A stretch of 64,000 bases of DNA from NCBI GenBank assembly GCA_024516155.1, contig JAJJXM010000028.1, positions 124,001 to 188,000 on the forward strand. The letters run 5' to 3'. Origin of the DNA: Pyronema omphalodes. Lineage: Eukaryota > Ascomycota > Pezizomycetes > Pezizales > Pyronemataceae. Positions within the stretch are counted from its first letter, which is position 1. Each line of letters starts with the position of its first letter. Positions 24,275-35,877 of the stretch are shown here, in pieces. A program made the translations under genes and the position numbers. Below the pieces are notes generated by a model that was not told where the DNA came from, ran no database searches, and worked only from the letters and a program-made list of their open reading frames with translations.

Positions 24275-26844
24275 TTTGATAGAGGAGAGAAGGCTTGTAG
24301 TTGCAGAGCAAAAAGGATTTGGCAAGGTGATTTGGGGTTGTGCAATCGATGAGAATGGATTGCAAGGTGCTGCGTGAACTCAAAACTGAGGAAACATGAC
24401 CGGGTTTTATATCTTGAATACTTCACACTTGTCAAGGGCTTATTTCGGCCTACACACTTCTGTAGCATAGCTTCCATCGATTCTAACATCGACAGCTGAA
24501 CGTATGCAAACACTGAGTAATGGGGTTCACATGCTCAATGCCATCACCAAATGACGAATATGTCTTTCCCAATTCGGTTTTCACACTGGTAATATTGGTT
24601 GGCGACGACTAATGGAACTAGCCTCTGTTTCTATAGAAAAAGCTTAATCAATTGAATTAAACTCCGTATTTCACAGCTGGTATAGCCAGCCAGTTTACAG
24701 GTCACCCAGCGATTTTGCTAATCCGATTCATCGAAAAAGCCCCACATTCTCTCGTTTTGTTTCAAAATACCCTTTTCGGTAAGCGAATCATTTCTAATCA
24801 GCCGCGAGAGCGACAGTGTGGTACAGGTACGTGGCTATGTATTCCGACGGCAGCTGAAAAAAACATTGGCGTGCGTTGGAAATTGCAGATGGGAGCTGAA
24901 AAACTGGCGACCGTTTGCAAGTACTTGCAGCTTAGGAACTGACAGACTTGTTACTTGAGCTAGAACAGACAGGGCCGCTACACTCCAGTAAGATACCATA
25001 TCACTCAGCTCATAACTGCAGTTTTTCAGCTGCCATTGGCATCGCCAAGTACTAGGGTGTACCCCACAAGCGCCCTTAAAGTTACTATCGTTTGTAATCA
25101 TCGGTAAACCCCGTCTATTCAGCCGCACGAACGGTTGCAGGGCACTTGAGCCAGAACGAATAAGGCCGCCGCACTTTAGAAAAGACTATCACCCAGCTGA
25201 TGAAGTTCTCATAAATATTAGCTATGCTAGCTGCGAGACTGATCAGGGTCAATATTGATTTTTGCAATGATGGTATACATAAGCCCTATAGCCCAATACT
25301 AAGCCTAGAACCATGAAAACGGTCTCCTGCAATATAGGATAATCAGAGCAAACGCTACAAGGAGTTATCCTCAGTCCTTAGTTGCCCGTCGCCCTGAACA
25401 TCCGCTGATAATTGGAAACGCATATTTTGGTTGGTTGGAGGTGAATGTGTACGTATGCTTCGAGCCAACCGGGCTGCTGGTGCTCACGGCGTGGTTGATT
25501 TTGATTTGATTTTCTTGAACGTTCCCAACCTTAAGGTTATGACGTATGCTACGGTCTGAATACATTTCGAAGCTCGAGCTGTTACCTTAGAGTCTTGCAG
25601 GGAACCGCCGGTCCGGAGTGCACTTCATTTCTTGGGCCTGTTGCCACCTCTCTTCTTCCTGCTGATTTTCATTCTCGTCATTACATTTTGGATCCCTGTT
25701 TGTTCTTTTAGTTCAAGGCGTGGATGTATTAGAGGAATTTCTGATATCATGATGTCTAGGATCCGCTAATCTCGCTGTTCGTGTATTTTCATAATTGCTT
25801 ATTGTACTAGCGTCGATCCGTTATGGTGAAGATGCCCTCTTAGTCTTTTTGACATATGCTAGTGTTAGGGTTGAGCCCCAGGGTTCATTCCATTGTTTGT
25901 CGACATTCATGCATGTAGATAAGCTGCGCCTAACATTCCTATTACCATGATAGACAGGACCTTTTACCATCGATCCCCAATTATCGACATGGTGTCTCAG
26001 GACTTCAGCTACTAATTTTCTCCGGATATCGGTTTGGCTTGAGTTCTGGCTGGAGGGAGTAGCTCATATAGATGTGGCTAATGAAATGCTGTGCTCTGCT
26101 TCAAGACAATTTCTAACCTCAATATCGCTGTCACTGAACTCGCGTTCACTCTCCCATTATTACTCCTGGGCCGAGCTGAGCCCAGTTCCCAACGAGCGAA
26201 TCCTCCTCTTTGTTTCAATGCGCTGCAACAAAGCCCTGTGCTCCAGCTCCATCAACATGTCATAAGAAGAGCGTGTGCAACTTAGCCGATTAGCCTCAGG
26301 CGTATCCCTAGCTTTGCATATCTTAGTACAGTTCATTTAACCTTTTTAGTCAAGCTAAACAGCAACAGCCAGCTTGAGCTTTCATAATGCAAGAGCTAAT
26401 ACACTGTGCTGCACGCTAAATTCGCTGGCCAAGGACGACGGCAGACTGTTACGTTAATTCCCCCAGCCAGACTCATAAGCCAGACCGTGATAACCCTATT
26501 ATCTATTCAGTTACACAATTACCCCACAATCTCAGCTCTTCTATCTCCCTCACTGCAGTAGCGGATTTTTCAGGTCATTATTGTTTGGGGGACGTTTGAA
26601 CAGCATTCGGAGACGTCGCATAGATTTCAAACGGCTTTCTTACACAGTTGACATTGCTTGAAACGGAGACAAGCACATCTAGTCTGGTGAGAGGAAGAGA
26701 CAGTGCCAGGACAACAAGTACAAAACTGCCTCCATTCCCATGCTGTCGGAAGGAACTCACAGCCCTCCAACTCACATCTTCTCATTGCTTTAACTTTGAA
26801 TCTATTTACCCAGATATATCTGTCATTCAATTACGCCAACCGCT
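24275..26844. other. Intergenic region between the two divergent helical-protein genes
   Basis: 2.6 kb with no supported gene. At 24951-25015 and 25140-25200 there is a degenerate direct repeat (ACTTGAGCYAGAACR...GGCCGCYRCACT). Short CAGCTG-containing inverted pieces lie near 24850, 24895 and 25020. The 82-bp insertion at 25460-25541 is listed separately. Both promoters should lie near the ends. Confidence 0.5.
25460..25541. mobile_element. Short insertion flanked by a 9-bp direct repeat
   Basis: ACGTATGCT occurs on both sides (25451-25459 and 25542-25550). The right half of the insert (from 25500) matches 31296-31340 with three mismatches in 45 bp. See the insertion at 31292-31342. Confidence 0.5.
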
Positions 26845-29819
26845 ATGGAAATCGAAAGCGCATACCAAGCAATGGTCTCTGCTCTTCCATTCGATGAACG
26901 TGGACTTGCAGAGGAGATACTCACTCACAAGCACTACGAGAAACGTATCGGATCGGTCAGTAAAATTTTCTGGTGAACATATTCCTGAATGCTCTAATTT
27001 TATTGAAAACTTACAGGTATATTGGCGTGCACCCGTCCTAGATATGGGTGACGCTTTTCGCGAGATTACAAAAGTAGCAGATGGAGGCCAAACACGACGC
27101 ATCGCTCTTTACTGCGATACATTGATTATTCCATCCTCTTATACAATTCCTCTCAGCCACGAGAGTGGACTCCGGATTGCCATTTACGCGCGAGAAATCC
27201 AGTTTGATACATCCCAGCCCTTTGCCTTCAGATTCAACATGGTCCGTCAGTCTATGTTCGGCCTTTACACCCTCAAACTTCCCAGCAACTTCTCAATTCA
27301 ACTGAATCTCCTAGACGGCGACACACAGACCCGAAAACTGGAAATCGAGCCTGGGTTTTTCGGTGTCTCGGTCGAATTCAAGGATACAATAACCGTCAAA
27401 CAAGTGGGGCCACCAGAAGGCGAAATGAGATTCGCCGACTACTTGCAGAACCTCAACGAGGATGGAACTTGGAAGGATGAAGAATATGGTCCAGTATACA
27501 AAAATGAGTAAGTCTTTTAGTCTCTTGTATAAGAGATCACAGTCACTGATGGCGATGCAAGTAACTTGCCGAGATTGCTATTTTTCCAATTCCTGGTGGC
27601 GACTTTTGTAATGCAGCACCGACAATTACAACCCCTAGCATTAGGCTTGCTTCAGTATATTTGCGCCGCTACAAAGGATGCCAAGTCTACTGCTGTTTTC
27701 AATATCCAGGCCTCGGTCATGTTGAGCAGTCTCCGTGAGTTTGAAATTCAAGCCCTGGATGAAATCTCTCCTAATCTCATCCTTCGAAATAGTTGCCCAA
27801 GTCAATACCAACGTTTCGTATGTTCCCATCGTCAACATCCGCTCGGCCAAGCAAGTCCTCAAAGCGCGTCTATTGGCCGCCCAGGCCTTTGAAAGCCGCT
27901 TTCAGTCCTTCATTTCGCAAGGTCGTGAAACAACAAACTGGGCAATATCAGCCGGATTGGTTTTGGATGCAAGCGAAGCGGCGATTGAGGAGTATTCTTT
28001 CTTGGAGATACGGGCAAGGAAACAATACGAGGAAGCCCAGATAGCTTATGAGAAGGCGTTCAAGAATGTGCAGGTAAGTTTGATTTCTATTCCTATTTCT
28101 GTGACACTAGTCCTCAGGCTCATGATTCTGGTGTATAGGAAAATCAGAAGATGATCGCCGAAGCAAGTGCAGTGTTCAAGCGCGGTGTCGAAAAATTTAA
28201 AGCTGAAAAGGTATTTGCAAATTTATACACTACCTTCACCAAGTAATTCACCGTATTTATTTACTAACATGTGGTGTAGGATCAAGAAGCCATCAAAGAG
28301 ATTTTTACTGCATTTATTGGAGTGGCAATCTCAATTGGTGCGTGCGTAGCAACTGGAGGGGCTGCAGCGCCTGTTGCAGCTCCTGCTATTATCAGTGGAG
28401 TCCAGACTGTGAGTAACGTACCCTGAGTCATGTTTGACATTCACTTACAGTCTCTGACTATAGGCGGGGAAATTCGCGGCAATCTGGGCCAAACTAAAAC
28501 AGATTTTTGACAAGCTCCACGCCCTATACAAGAAGTTAGAGCCTGCCATCAAAAAAATGGCCGAGCTCGTCAAGCTAGTAATGGCCATGGTAAACGCCAC
28601 TAAAGCTTGGGAAGACCGCGAGAAAAAATTTCAGTTAACCGACAGGAAGGCGTTAACAGAAAGCCATGATTTGGTCAATGGTATCTCTGAGTGGGAGCGC
28701 ATGAAAATAGACATAGGCTTCATGTTTGATGGCATTCGAGAGTGCGGACATTTCGAGGGTGCAGGCGAATATGAGAAACAGCTACAGTATCTTCCGGTCA
28801 ATGGTCTGGCATTACTTGCCGCACAGGAAGCAGTAATCAAGGCGGGAGATCAAGTTGTTGTTATGGCACTCAAGAGGAGATTACAAAACGAACAGCGGAA
28901 ACGGATTAAAGGCGCGCAAGCACACATTGCAAAGGACGACCGGGTCCTCGATATCCTTAAGCGCGCCATGTTTGATAGATTATTGGCCGTTCGTAGCATG
29001 GTCTTCATGGACTTCTGGTCGTACACTGCGGCCTATATGTATCACTCGCTTGATCAGGGTAAGATGAATCTCTTTCGACCGATAATCGATCTACGCTGAA
29101 AAGATTAATTTCCTTGGTTTAGTGGCCCCGGTTCAGCTTTCCGCGTTGAAGCCAATCCATGATTACGCGGACGACGCAGCAAGACTCCAGGGTGCCTTGG
29201 GTTCGCTTGGGACGTATCTCAAAATCCAACAGAAAACTTTCACTCTCAATACACTCTGCGGATTTTCTAGCGCCGCCGATCTCCGAGCTCGCCTGGAGTC
29301 AGGGGGCAGTGTCAGATTTAAGGTTGATGTGGAGGATGAAATGTTTCAACGCTTCTGCAGGGTCAGAATGTGCCGGGCAAGGTGATGATTCCAATGATGG
29401 CTTTGTGAAATAATAATCAGAAAACAGGGCTAACATTTTGTAGATGCTACCTCGATGGAGTAAAGGCATCTGGTTCTGATTCGAATTTGTCTCTAAAGTT
29501 GTCAACCGAGGCGAGCTTCTTTGATATCGACCTTCCGAGACATTTAAAAGAAAAAAAATCGAATGGCGAAGCTGTGGACTTCGATACACGTTCTTTCGTG
29601 GGCGAGCGGCGCACCTTACTGTTTGAGTACGACTTGAACGATAAGACCATCCTTTGTGATGGCGAATATCTTTCGGAGAGCGATTATACCACGTTTTCTC
29701 CTTTCACTACTTGGTCGGTTGCTATAGACAGAGGCTTCGAATCCTCGGGTCTCAATTTTGATGAGCTTAACTGGGTTAAGTTGGAGATTTTGTGTGAAGT
29801 CACTCTGAGACAGAATTGA
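26845..29819 (+). CDS. Large multidomain protein with helical core and Gly/Ala-rich hydrophobic hairpin; possible pore-forming toxin-like partner
   Basis: Nine exons fit: 26845-26955, 27017-27507, 27562-27734, 27793-28073, 28139-28210, 28280-28408, 28464-29058, 29123-29381 and 29444-29819. They give about 828 aa. Residues about 40-200 alternate hydrophobic and polar residues like a beta-domain. Residues 205-690 are helical. Within them, residues 384-416 form a hydrophobic Gly/Ala/Val/Ile hairpin, preceded by KNVQENQK- and KFKAEK-type charged helix and followed by long Lys-rich helices. Residues 704-828 are again beta-rich and end LEILCEVTLRQN. No signal peptide is seen. The helical-hairpin-helical core recalls alpha-pore-forming toxins and Tc-type toxin subunits, and the terminal beta domains could bind a receptor; this is inference. 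The last domain occurs again as a broken copy at 41.4-41.8 kb. Exon 2 to 3 was joined through the AG at 27561 because it keeps one frame into the first helix. Confidence 0.7.
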
Positions 29820-31278
29820 ATGTAAGATAGCTCTTGGGGGAACTGGGGTAGGATATCACCGGAAGATTCTTTTAGTGCCTTTCCCGAATATTCTTATAGC
29901 TATATCCTATGCGCAAGGTCAAATTTGTGTTATAAAACTTGGCTTCACGACTGTGCAAATTACTGTTATGTTGGCGAAACTTGTAAAAAAACATTGTTCC
30001 CAGACTCGAGCATCAGGACAGGAACCTTTACGGGACAAATGATTCAGAGGGCTTTTACTAATCAATTGATCTTGGGGATCTGGAAACGCGAAAGCGAATT
30101 CTTATTAACTGAAAAATATCAATTTAACCGTCATTTAAATAAAAGCTAGGAAGGCCAATCGTCGCTGGTAGACGGTAGTTGAATCTTGGGATATTGATGA
30201 CAGGCCACAAATCACGGTAGGCTCTGCTTGTAAATATTAGTACTTTTTATCATAGAATCATCACAATCTCCCATTTCAGATTGAGAATTCTTGATGTGGG
30301 AGTTTCTGAACATGAAGAAAGAGTGGGTCTGTGTACATGTTGCACCAACATTCACGGAGAAGCATAATGCATGCCGTGGCTGATTGGGTCTTGAGAATTT
30401 TAAGGTGAGCTTTACGTTAAATTGGCAGAATACACTCAAGCGACTGCAACGAACATTTTCATTTGTACGTTATACATATCTTCTGCAGCGATAAAAATTG
30501 GGCGGCGGGCCGGTGATGTTATTTATCATAAAAAATCACGTCGTTAAGATTATTAAGGAACCCTAGTCTGGGTCACGTGATATACTCTACTTTTCCTCCA
30601 CCATCAGTCTTCTCCGGCCGCGGCAAGATGGAAGAACGACTTCGCGAACCCATACTACATCTTTTTTTACCCCGCTTCAACTCCAATCAGATAACACGAA
30701 GATTTATATCGCCTGCTCCGTTAAGCCTGGTTGGTTCAGGCGTATGACGATATTTTCTTTCGCCGAGCTATGACATGCGCTGACCCATTATAGCTCCTGC
30801 TTGTTCATACTCAATTTCCTCTCCGACGGGTATTTGATTCGATACACAGATTCATTACCTACAAGTTACACACGCTGTATCTTAATGTCGTGTCCATGGG
30901 CGGAATCATTGTATTCTCTACTCTCACTGTATGTACCTACCCGTCAAATAATGACTCCCTTGCAACGTGGAACCGCTGAATAATATTTTGGTACTACGCT
31001 TGACGCATCAAGGCTTGAAACTACGGATCGGGGCAGAATTATTTGCAGCAACTGAATGAATCGTTCACCATATGCTAATGGAATACGGTACAGTTTACCA
31101 GAGCGTGTTGAATCACCATCTCTTTATTTATCTTGAAGCTTTATGCTGCGCAACACCACGGCCATATATTCAATCTACAGAAAGAAATATTATGGGCTTA
31201 CCATTCCCTATCCAACAAGTGGATTCCAGAGTGAATTTCTATGAACTATACACGACACTGCTCAGTGGGCTGTTCATA
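29820..31278. other. Intergenic DNA 3' of the 828-aa gene
   Basis: AT-rich, with no supported gene. Open frames at 29925-30149 and 30801-30983 are short and have no recognisable motif. Confidence 0.45.
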
Positions 31279-31355
31279 GGTTTCTTCGAATTTGATTTGA
31301 TTTGATTTTCTCGGACGTTCCCAACCTTAAGGTTATGGCGTTGGTTTCTTCGAAT
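31279..31355. mobile_element. 51-bp insertion with 13-bp target-site duplication (LINE-tail-like)
   Basis: GGTTTCTTCGAAT occurs at 31279-31291 and again at 31343-31355, enclosing 51 bp. On the minus strand the insert reads CGCCATAACCTTAAGGTTGG, then GAACGTCCGAGAAAATCAAA with an ATCAA repeat to its end. A 13-bp duplication and a simple-repeat tail suit an extreme 5'-truncated LINE copy. The LINE at 51.8-58.5 kb has CGCCATAACCTTAGGGTT close to its own 3' end. Confidence 0.6.
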
Positions 31356-34300
31356 CATTCAGACAGCAATGATTCTCCTTGCCCGATATCACATACAGAA
31401 TAGGCCAGGACTGTTTTCCATGAGATTCATATAAGCTCTTATCGCGCGGCAGTACGCCGTTTGTGATTGTCGAGATTCAACTGAAAGATACATCAGGTGT
31501 TCACGTAGACACTACGTATTTAGAGTAGTGGTTACATGCCTGATCGGGTGTTTATATCCACTTCACTCTGTGCGTACCTGTTTTATTTTCAAGGAAGAGC
31601 CTGCTAACAAAATGAAATAATTTGCATAGCACTAACTGCTGAACATGGAAGTGTCACCCATATCTTTCGTATCGCAAACAATGACAATAAGTGCAGATTT
31701 AGAGTGTCCTATCTTTCCCCTCGGCTATCTATCGTTTTTGAAAGTGAGTAAGCCGTTCTAGATAAGATTCATGCAGCATGTAACTTCCATATAGGAAACA
31801 CGCCAAAGACATCCAGATCGTTCAAATCGGGACACTCCAGATAATAACCAACAGAATTCTTCGGCAGGCTTTATTCAGCCCGGTATTTGGACGAACCCTG
31901 TCAGCCTATCAAGCTCCCCATGAAGTTATTAAGCCTGAGCCTGAGCCTAGGATTGTGCCTGAGCTATCACCACGTGGAGCTGTATCTAGAGTAGCTCATT
32001 CATGTAGCTTGATCTCGTCGGGCAAAGTCCGATGAAGTCAAAGCTCCCAACAGCTCCCTCGGCAGCTTTAAGCCTGTCGCTTCAGCACCTTCAAAAGCTG
32101 CCATCGCGCGCTACCAGGCTCATTCCGCATCCAGAAGCTCATCATGAGTTCTTTGAGGGGGGTTTGTGGGGAAACATTTGCACCAACCAAATTCAGCATA
32201 GCGACGATGTGAAAGCGCCGGGTCGGGACGGGAAGGAACGCAAAACGTTCGTTTGCTTGCAGACTTGCAGGACCTTCGCCCTTCCGCGCTTTGGCTGTTT
32301 TGTCGCGCCCCATGAGGTGCTCGAGGGAATTTGATTGGCCAATGTATCTTTCATTAACGGACAATGGAAGGCTATCATAACACGAGGCTGAAGGTACATG
32401 CCGAACAACGAGGCCTATGAATCTGACTGGCCCACACCGCGCATGACGCGATGCGATGGATAAGCAAAGCAAGCTTCTGAGATTGTGCTGCGGTGGGGGA
32501 CCATTCATCGGGAACTTGCCGTGTTATCTAGAGACATGCAAACTGGATTTCCCACAGCCCTGATTATATTGACAGCCACCTTGACGTTAACGTTGAATTG
32601 GTAACTCTGCTAATCTTGACGTCGCTTACAACTTCGATCGATTGATTCGGTTTATCTACAGCTGCGTAGCGATCGAGTCGATGGCGTATTTGACACCACT
32701 TTGTTCACAGCACTTTTGAGCCGAACTGGAATATGACTCGTGTGAAGCAAATTGATCATGGGTTCTTTACGGGTGTCATTGGTGTACGATGAGGCAGTTG
32801 ACAGTCGGTTGTATCCACGGGGTTTGAGGACCTCTAGAAACGGGAGAAAATCTGGCATGGGTGCAGCGAAACAAGGCTGTAGTCATTTAGCAAGCTGCAA
32901 ACACTAGCCGACCATTTATCATTCCCGGATAAGATGGACTAAAAGCCAGGGCGCCGAAAGAGTTGAAGCTAGAGTTTTTCCAGAAGCTGCAAAACACCTG
33001 GCAGTTGGCCTGCCTAGCTAGCTCTCCAGAAGCGTTGGGGAAACAGAAACCGGGTTACAAACCGGGTCTTAATTTACCGGGATTTGCAATAACGCCTGTC
33101 GTTGATATCATATCACGACGTCAATGGTTTTGTTTTGGTTTGTTGTGCACATACATAGCACCATACGGGTATACCGTATACGTTTCCATACACCTGTCAC
33201 CCCCAGCCTTCACCTTTTTTTGTGGTTCCCTCATCCCTCATCTAGAGGCCAAGTATCACCAAACTGTATTACCACAAAAATAATTAACAAACATATTCCA
33301 AATTCACAGCGCAATTCATTCGACAATAAGTCGAAACAAACCCTACACATACTTTTTGCAATTTCCCAATCACATTTCATACCACATATATCATATAACC
33401 TATCGAAAATCTCAAAATCAGTCAGCAAATAATATTTTCATCAAACAAACATCCAACATACATAGCCACCACACACTCACAGGTTTATAACATAACCCAA
33501 GTTCCAACCACCAGCCTCGGTTCATAGACCTACATACTAGCCCCTTTTTTCCCTCCCTCCTCCTATCATCACTATGTAGTCACATCCGCCCCTAATATTC
33601 CATCCTCTAACCATGCTGACTTATCCACCTGACCTGACCTGACTGACCAGTCTTCCATAGATGATATGTAGCACACCAAATCTCAATCTCAATCTTTGCC
33701 CTGATTTCATTCTATATACCCCTAACCCACCAACCACCAATCACGTGTCTTAATAATCGATCATCGATCATTAATCATCGATCCACGGACCACCCCCTTT
33801 TGTTTCTTAACCCTTTTCCTGTTTTGTATTGGCTTGTTTTGTATTGTTTTGTTTGTATGGGCTGGTTTTCATCTTCTCCTGTATTGTTTTGGCTTGTTTA
33901 CTGACCCGTTCCGGTCTTGTAGTGGCTTGTTTTTTCTCCTGTATTTATTTTATCTTCTCCTGTATTCTCCTGTATTTATCTTATCTGATAATCTGATAAT
34001 CTGATCATCATCACCCCCCCCCCCCCCCCCCCCTTTGACCCTAAAACCCATAGAACCCATAGAACCCATAGAACCCATAGAACCCATAGAACCTAGGAAA
34101 TAGAACAGACCTCCGACCTCCGACCTCCTGGATCGCTCATCTATGTACATACCAATTTTAACCCCCATCCCATCGCATCCCATCTCACCGCAGTCCTAAA
34201 CCGCAAAGTCCTAAACCACAAAGTCCTAAACCGCAAAGTCCCAAAAAGGGAAAAAGGAAAAGTAGGGCGGACATATCGGGGAATGTCTTAGATACATATT

Positions 34301-35151
34301 AGTAACAGCACAGCACAGAACGAAGGATAGGATAGGACACTGTGGCCTTTCGCAAGGGGGGGGGTTAGTCAGCTGTGGGTTAAGAATTACAGAATTAAAA
34401 ACAAAAAGGAAGGGTTGATTTTTCTGTGATATATGGCAGGAGGGAGGCGGTTGAGCGTCGAGGGAGTTGGGATATTTATCATTTGTTGCGTTATATTTCC
34501 TCAGAACGTTTTCTTCTTCCCCTTCTCCAATCCGAGGATATTTTCTCCATCTCGCTCTTATTCAGTAACTGATTTCAACATCACTAAACATCCTCATCTC
34601 ACCATTTCTATTGATTTGAAAAGACCCCAAAAGATGGTTTATAGATAGCGCATATATTTCTAACTAAATAGTAAATAAACCCGCATCCAACCAAATAAGA
34701 CTCCTAGTTACATATATAGCAAGCTGAGCTCCCCTCCCGCTTAGCCAAACTAGCCAAATATCAATTGAGCCAAACATACAGATATGAGTTTCCGTGTATA
34801 AAAAATTCCGCCCTCTCTCTCCATCATGAGGGAGGGAGTGTTCCAATCTAGTTAGTTATTGTATATATGAAAAGTGAAAACCCTGACGACCAACAAAAAC
34901 CGAACACCGTAGTAGCAGTAAAAAAAAAAAATCAAAAAGTAGTGTAAGTCAAAAGCAAGCCAATAAGCCAGTGATGTAGTAAAACAAGTATTCAAAAAAA
35001 AAAACAAAAGCGACGCCAAAAGATTCCCGGGTATTAGACCATCTGCCGAATTCCAAGCAAGATAGAGATGAGAGATTAAAAGATATAAGCTGTGTCAGAA
35101 CATCCGCTACTATGAGCGAGAGGAGCGACGACCTCGTCTAGATGGTACCTT
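31356..35151. other. Gene-free region with simple repeats
   Basis: About 3.8 kb. A higher-GC island at 32030-32500 has overlapping open frames on both strands but no motif. Simple repeats include TTTTGTATTGGCTTG words (33815-33930), a C-run (34014-34033), a 9-10-bp AACCCATAG repeat (34045-34095), and GTCCTAAACCGCAAA repeats (34192-34242). I see no gene. Confidence 0.5.
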
Positions 35152-35877
35152 CTAGCACACATCTGACCTCTCAATCATCTCAAACTCCTCATCGGCATCA
35201 CTCTCATCTACCAACTCGTACTCATTCTTCACCAGCCTATCCAATTCTTTGGTCTCAAACTTCTCAACTGCCTGGTTGACAACAAAGTCAAGAGCCATCT
35301 CATGACCAGGACTGGCGTGGTCATAAGAGTAGATGAAACCATCCTCGCCGTAATCCTCAACTGAGGATGTCTCAGACTCATAATCCCGGTAGTCATCAAC
35401 ATCCGCATTGTTTAATACAGGGCGTGGTGACTTTCGGACTGCTCCGGGAGCACTGCAAACAACATCTACAGCTGTTGATATAGCAGCCTTGCGTTTGCTG
35501 CTTCCCTTTGCATTTGAGTTCTTGCAGTTCTGGCAGTGGCAGCGTCTGGGAGTAAGCTCTCGCATACGGTACCTGAAGGGATATGAGTCAGTATATAATG
35601 ATATAGAATGAATGTATATAGAATGAAGAATGACTTACTTGTTGGCGTTGGTCCAGGTAGTCGAACTACGAATCTTCTGATCCGTGATATACGCGTTGAT
35701 GGGCTTTCCAAGAAGGCCAGCATTGACACCACGGTATTTGACGCGGTGCTAGAATGTGTTAGTTATGAATGTCCCAGACTGATAACTGAAGAGAATATGA
35801 TATCAACATACCTCCTTCTCACGGCGCTGCTCAACAGCGTGGCTGCGGAGATCACCAACAGACATATCGGTAGACAT
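35152..35877 (-). CDS. Unrecognised 198-aa protein with CxCxxC motif
   Basis: Exons 35877-35812, 35748-35639 and 35572-35152, with introns of 63 and 66 bp, give 198 aa in one frame. I do not recognise the family. Residues 23-85 look conserved and basic (HRVKYRGVNAGLLGKPINAY, then KYRMRELTPRRCHCQNCK), with a CHCQNC cysteine cluster that could bind metal. The C-terminal half is acidic (YESETSSVEDYGEDG, DESDADEEFEMIE) and probably partly disordered. There is no signal peptide or membrane segment. The start ATG at 35877 is the first of two nearby Met codons. The gene stands alone in repeat-rich DNA. Confidence 0.7.

Noticed and set aside
32032..32508. Open frames of 100 and 146 aa on opposite strands in a higher-GC island
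   Set aside because: They overlap each other, show no motif or splice continuation, and appear to come from base composition.
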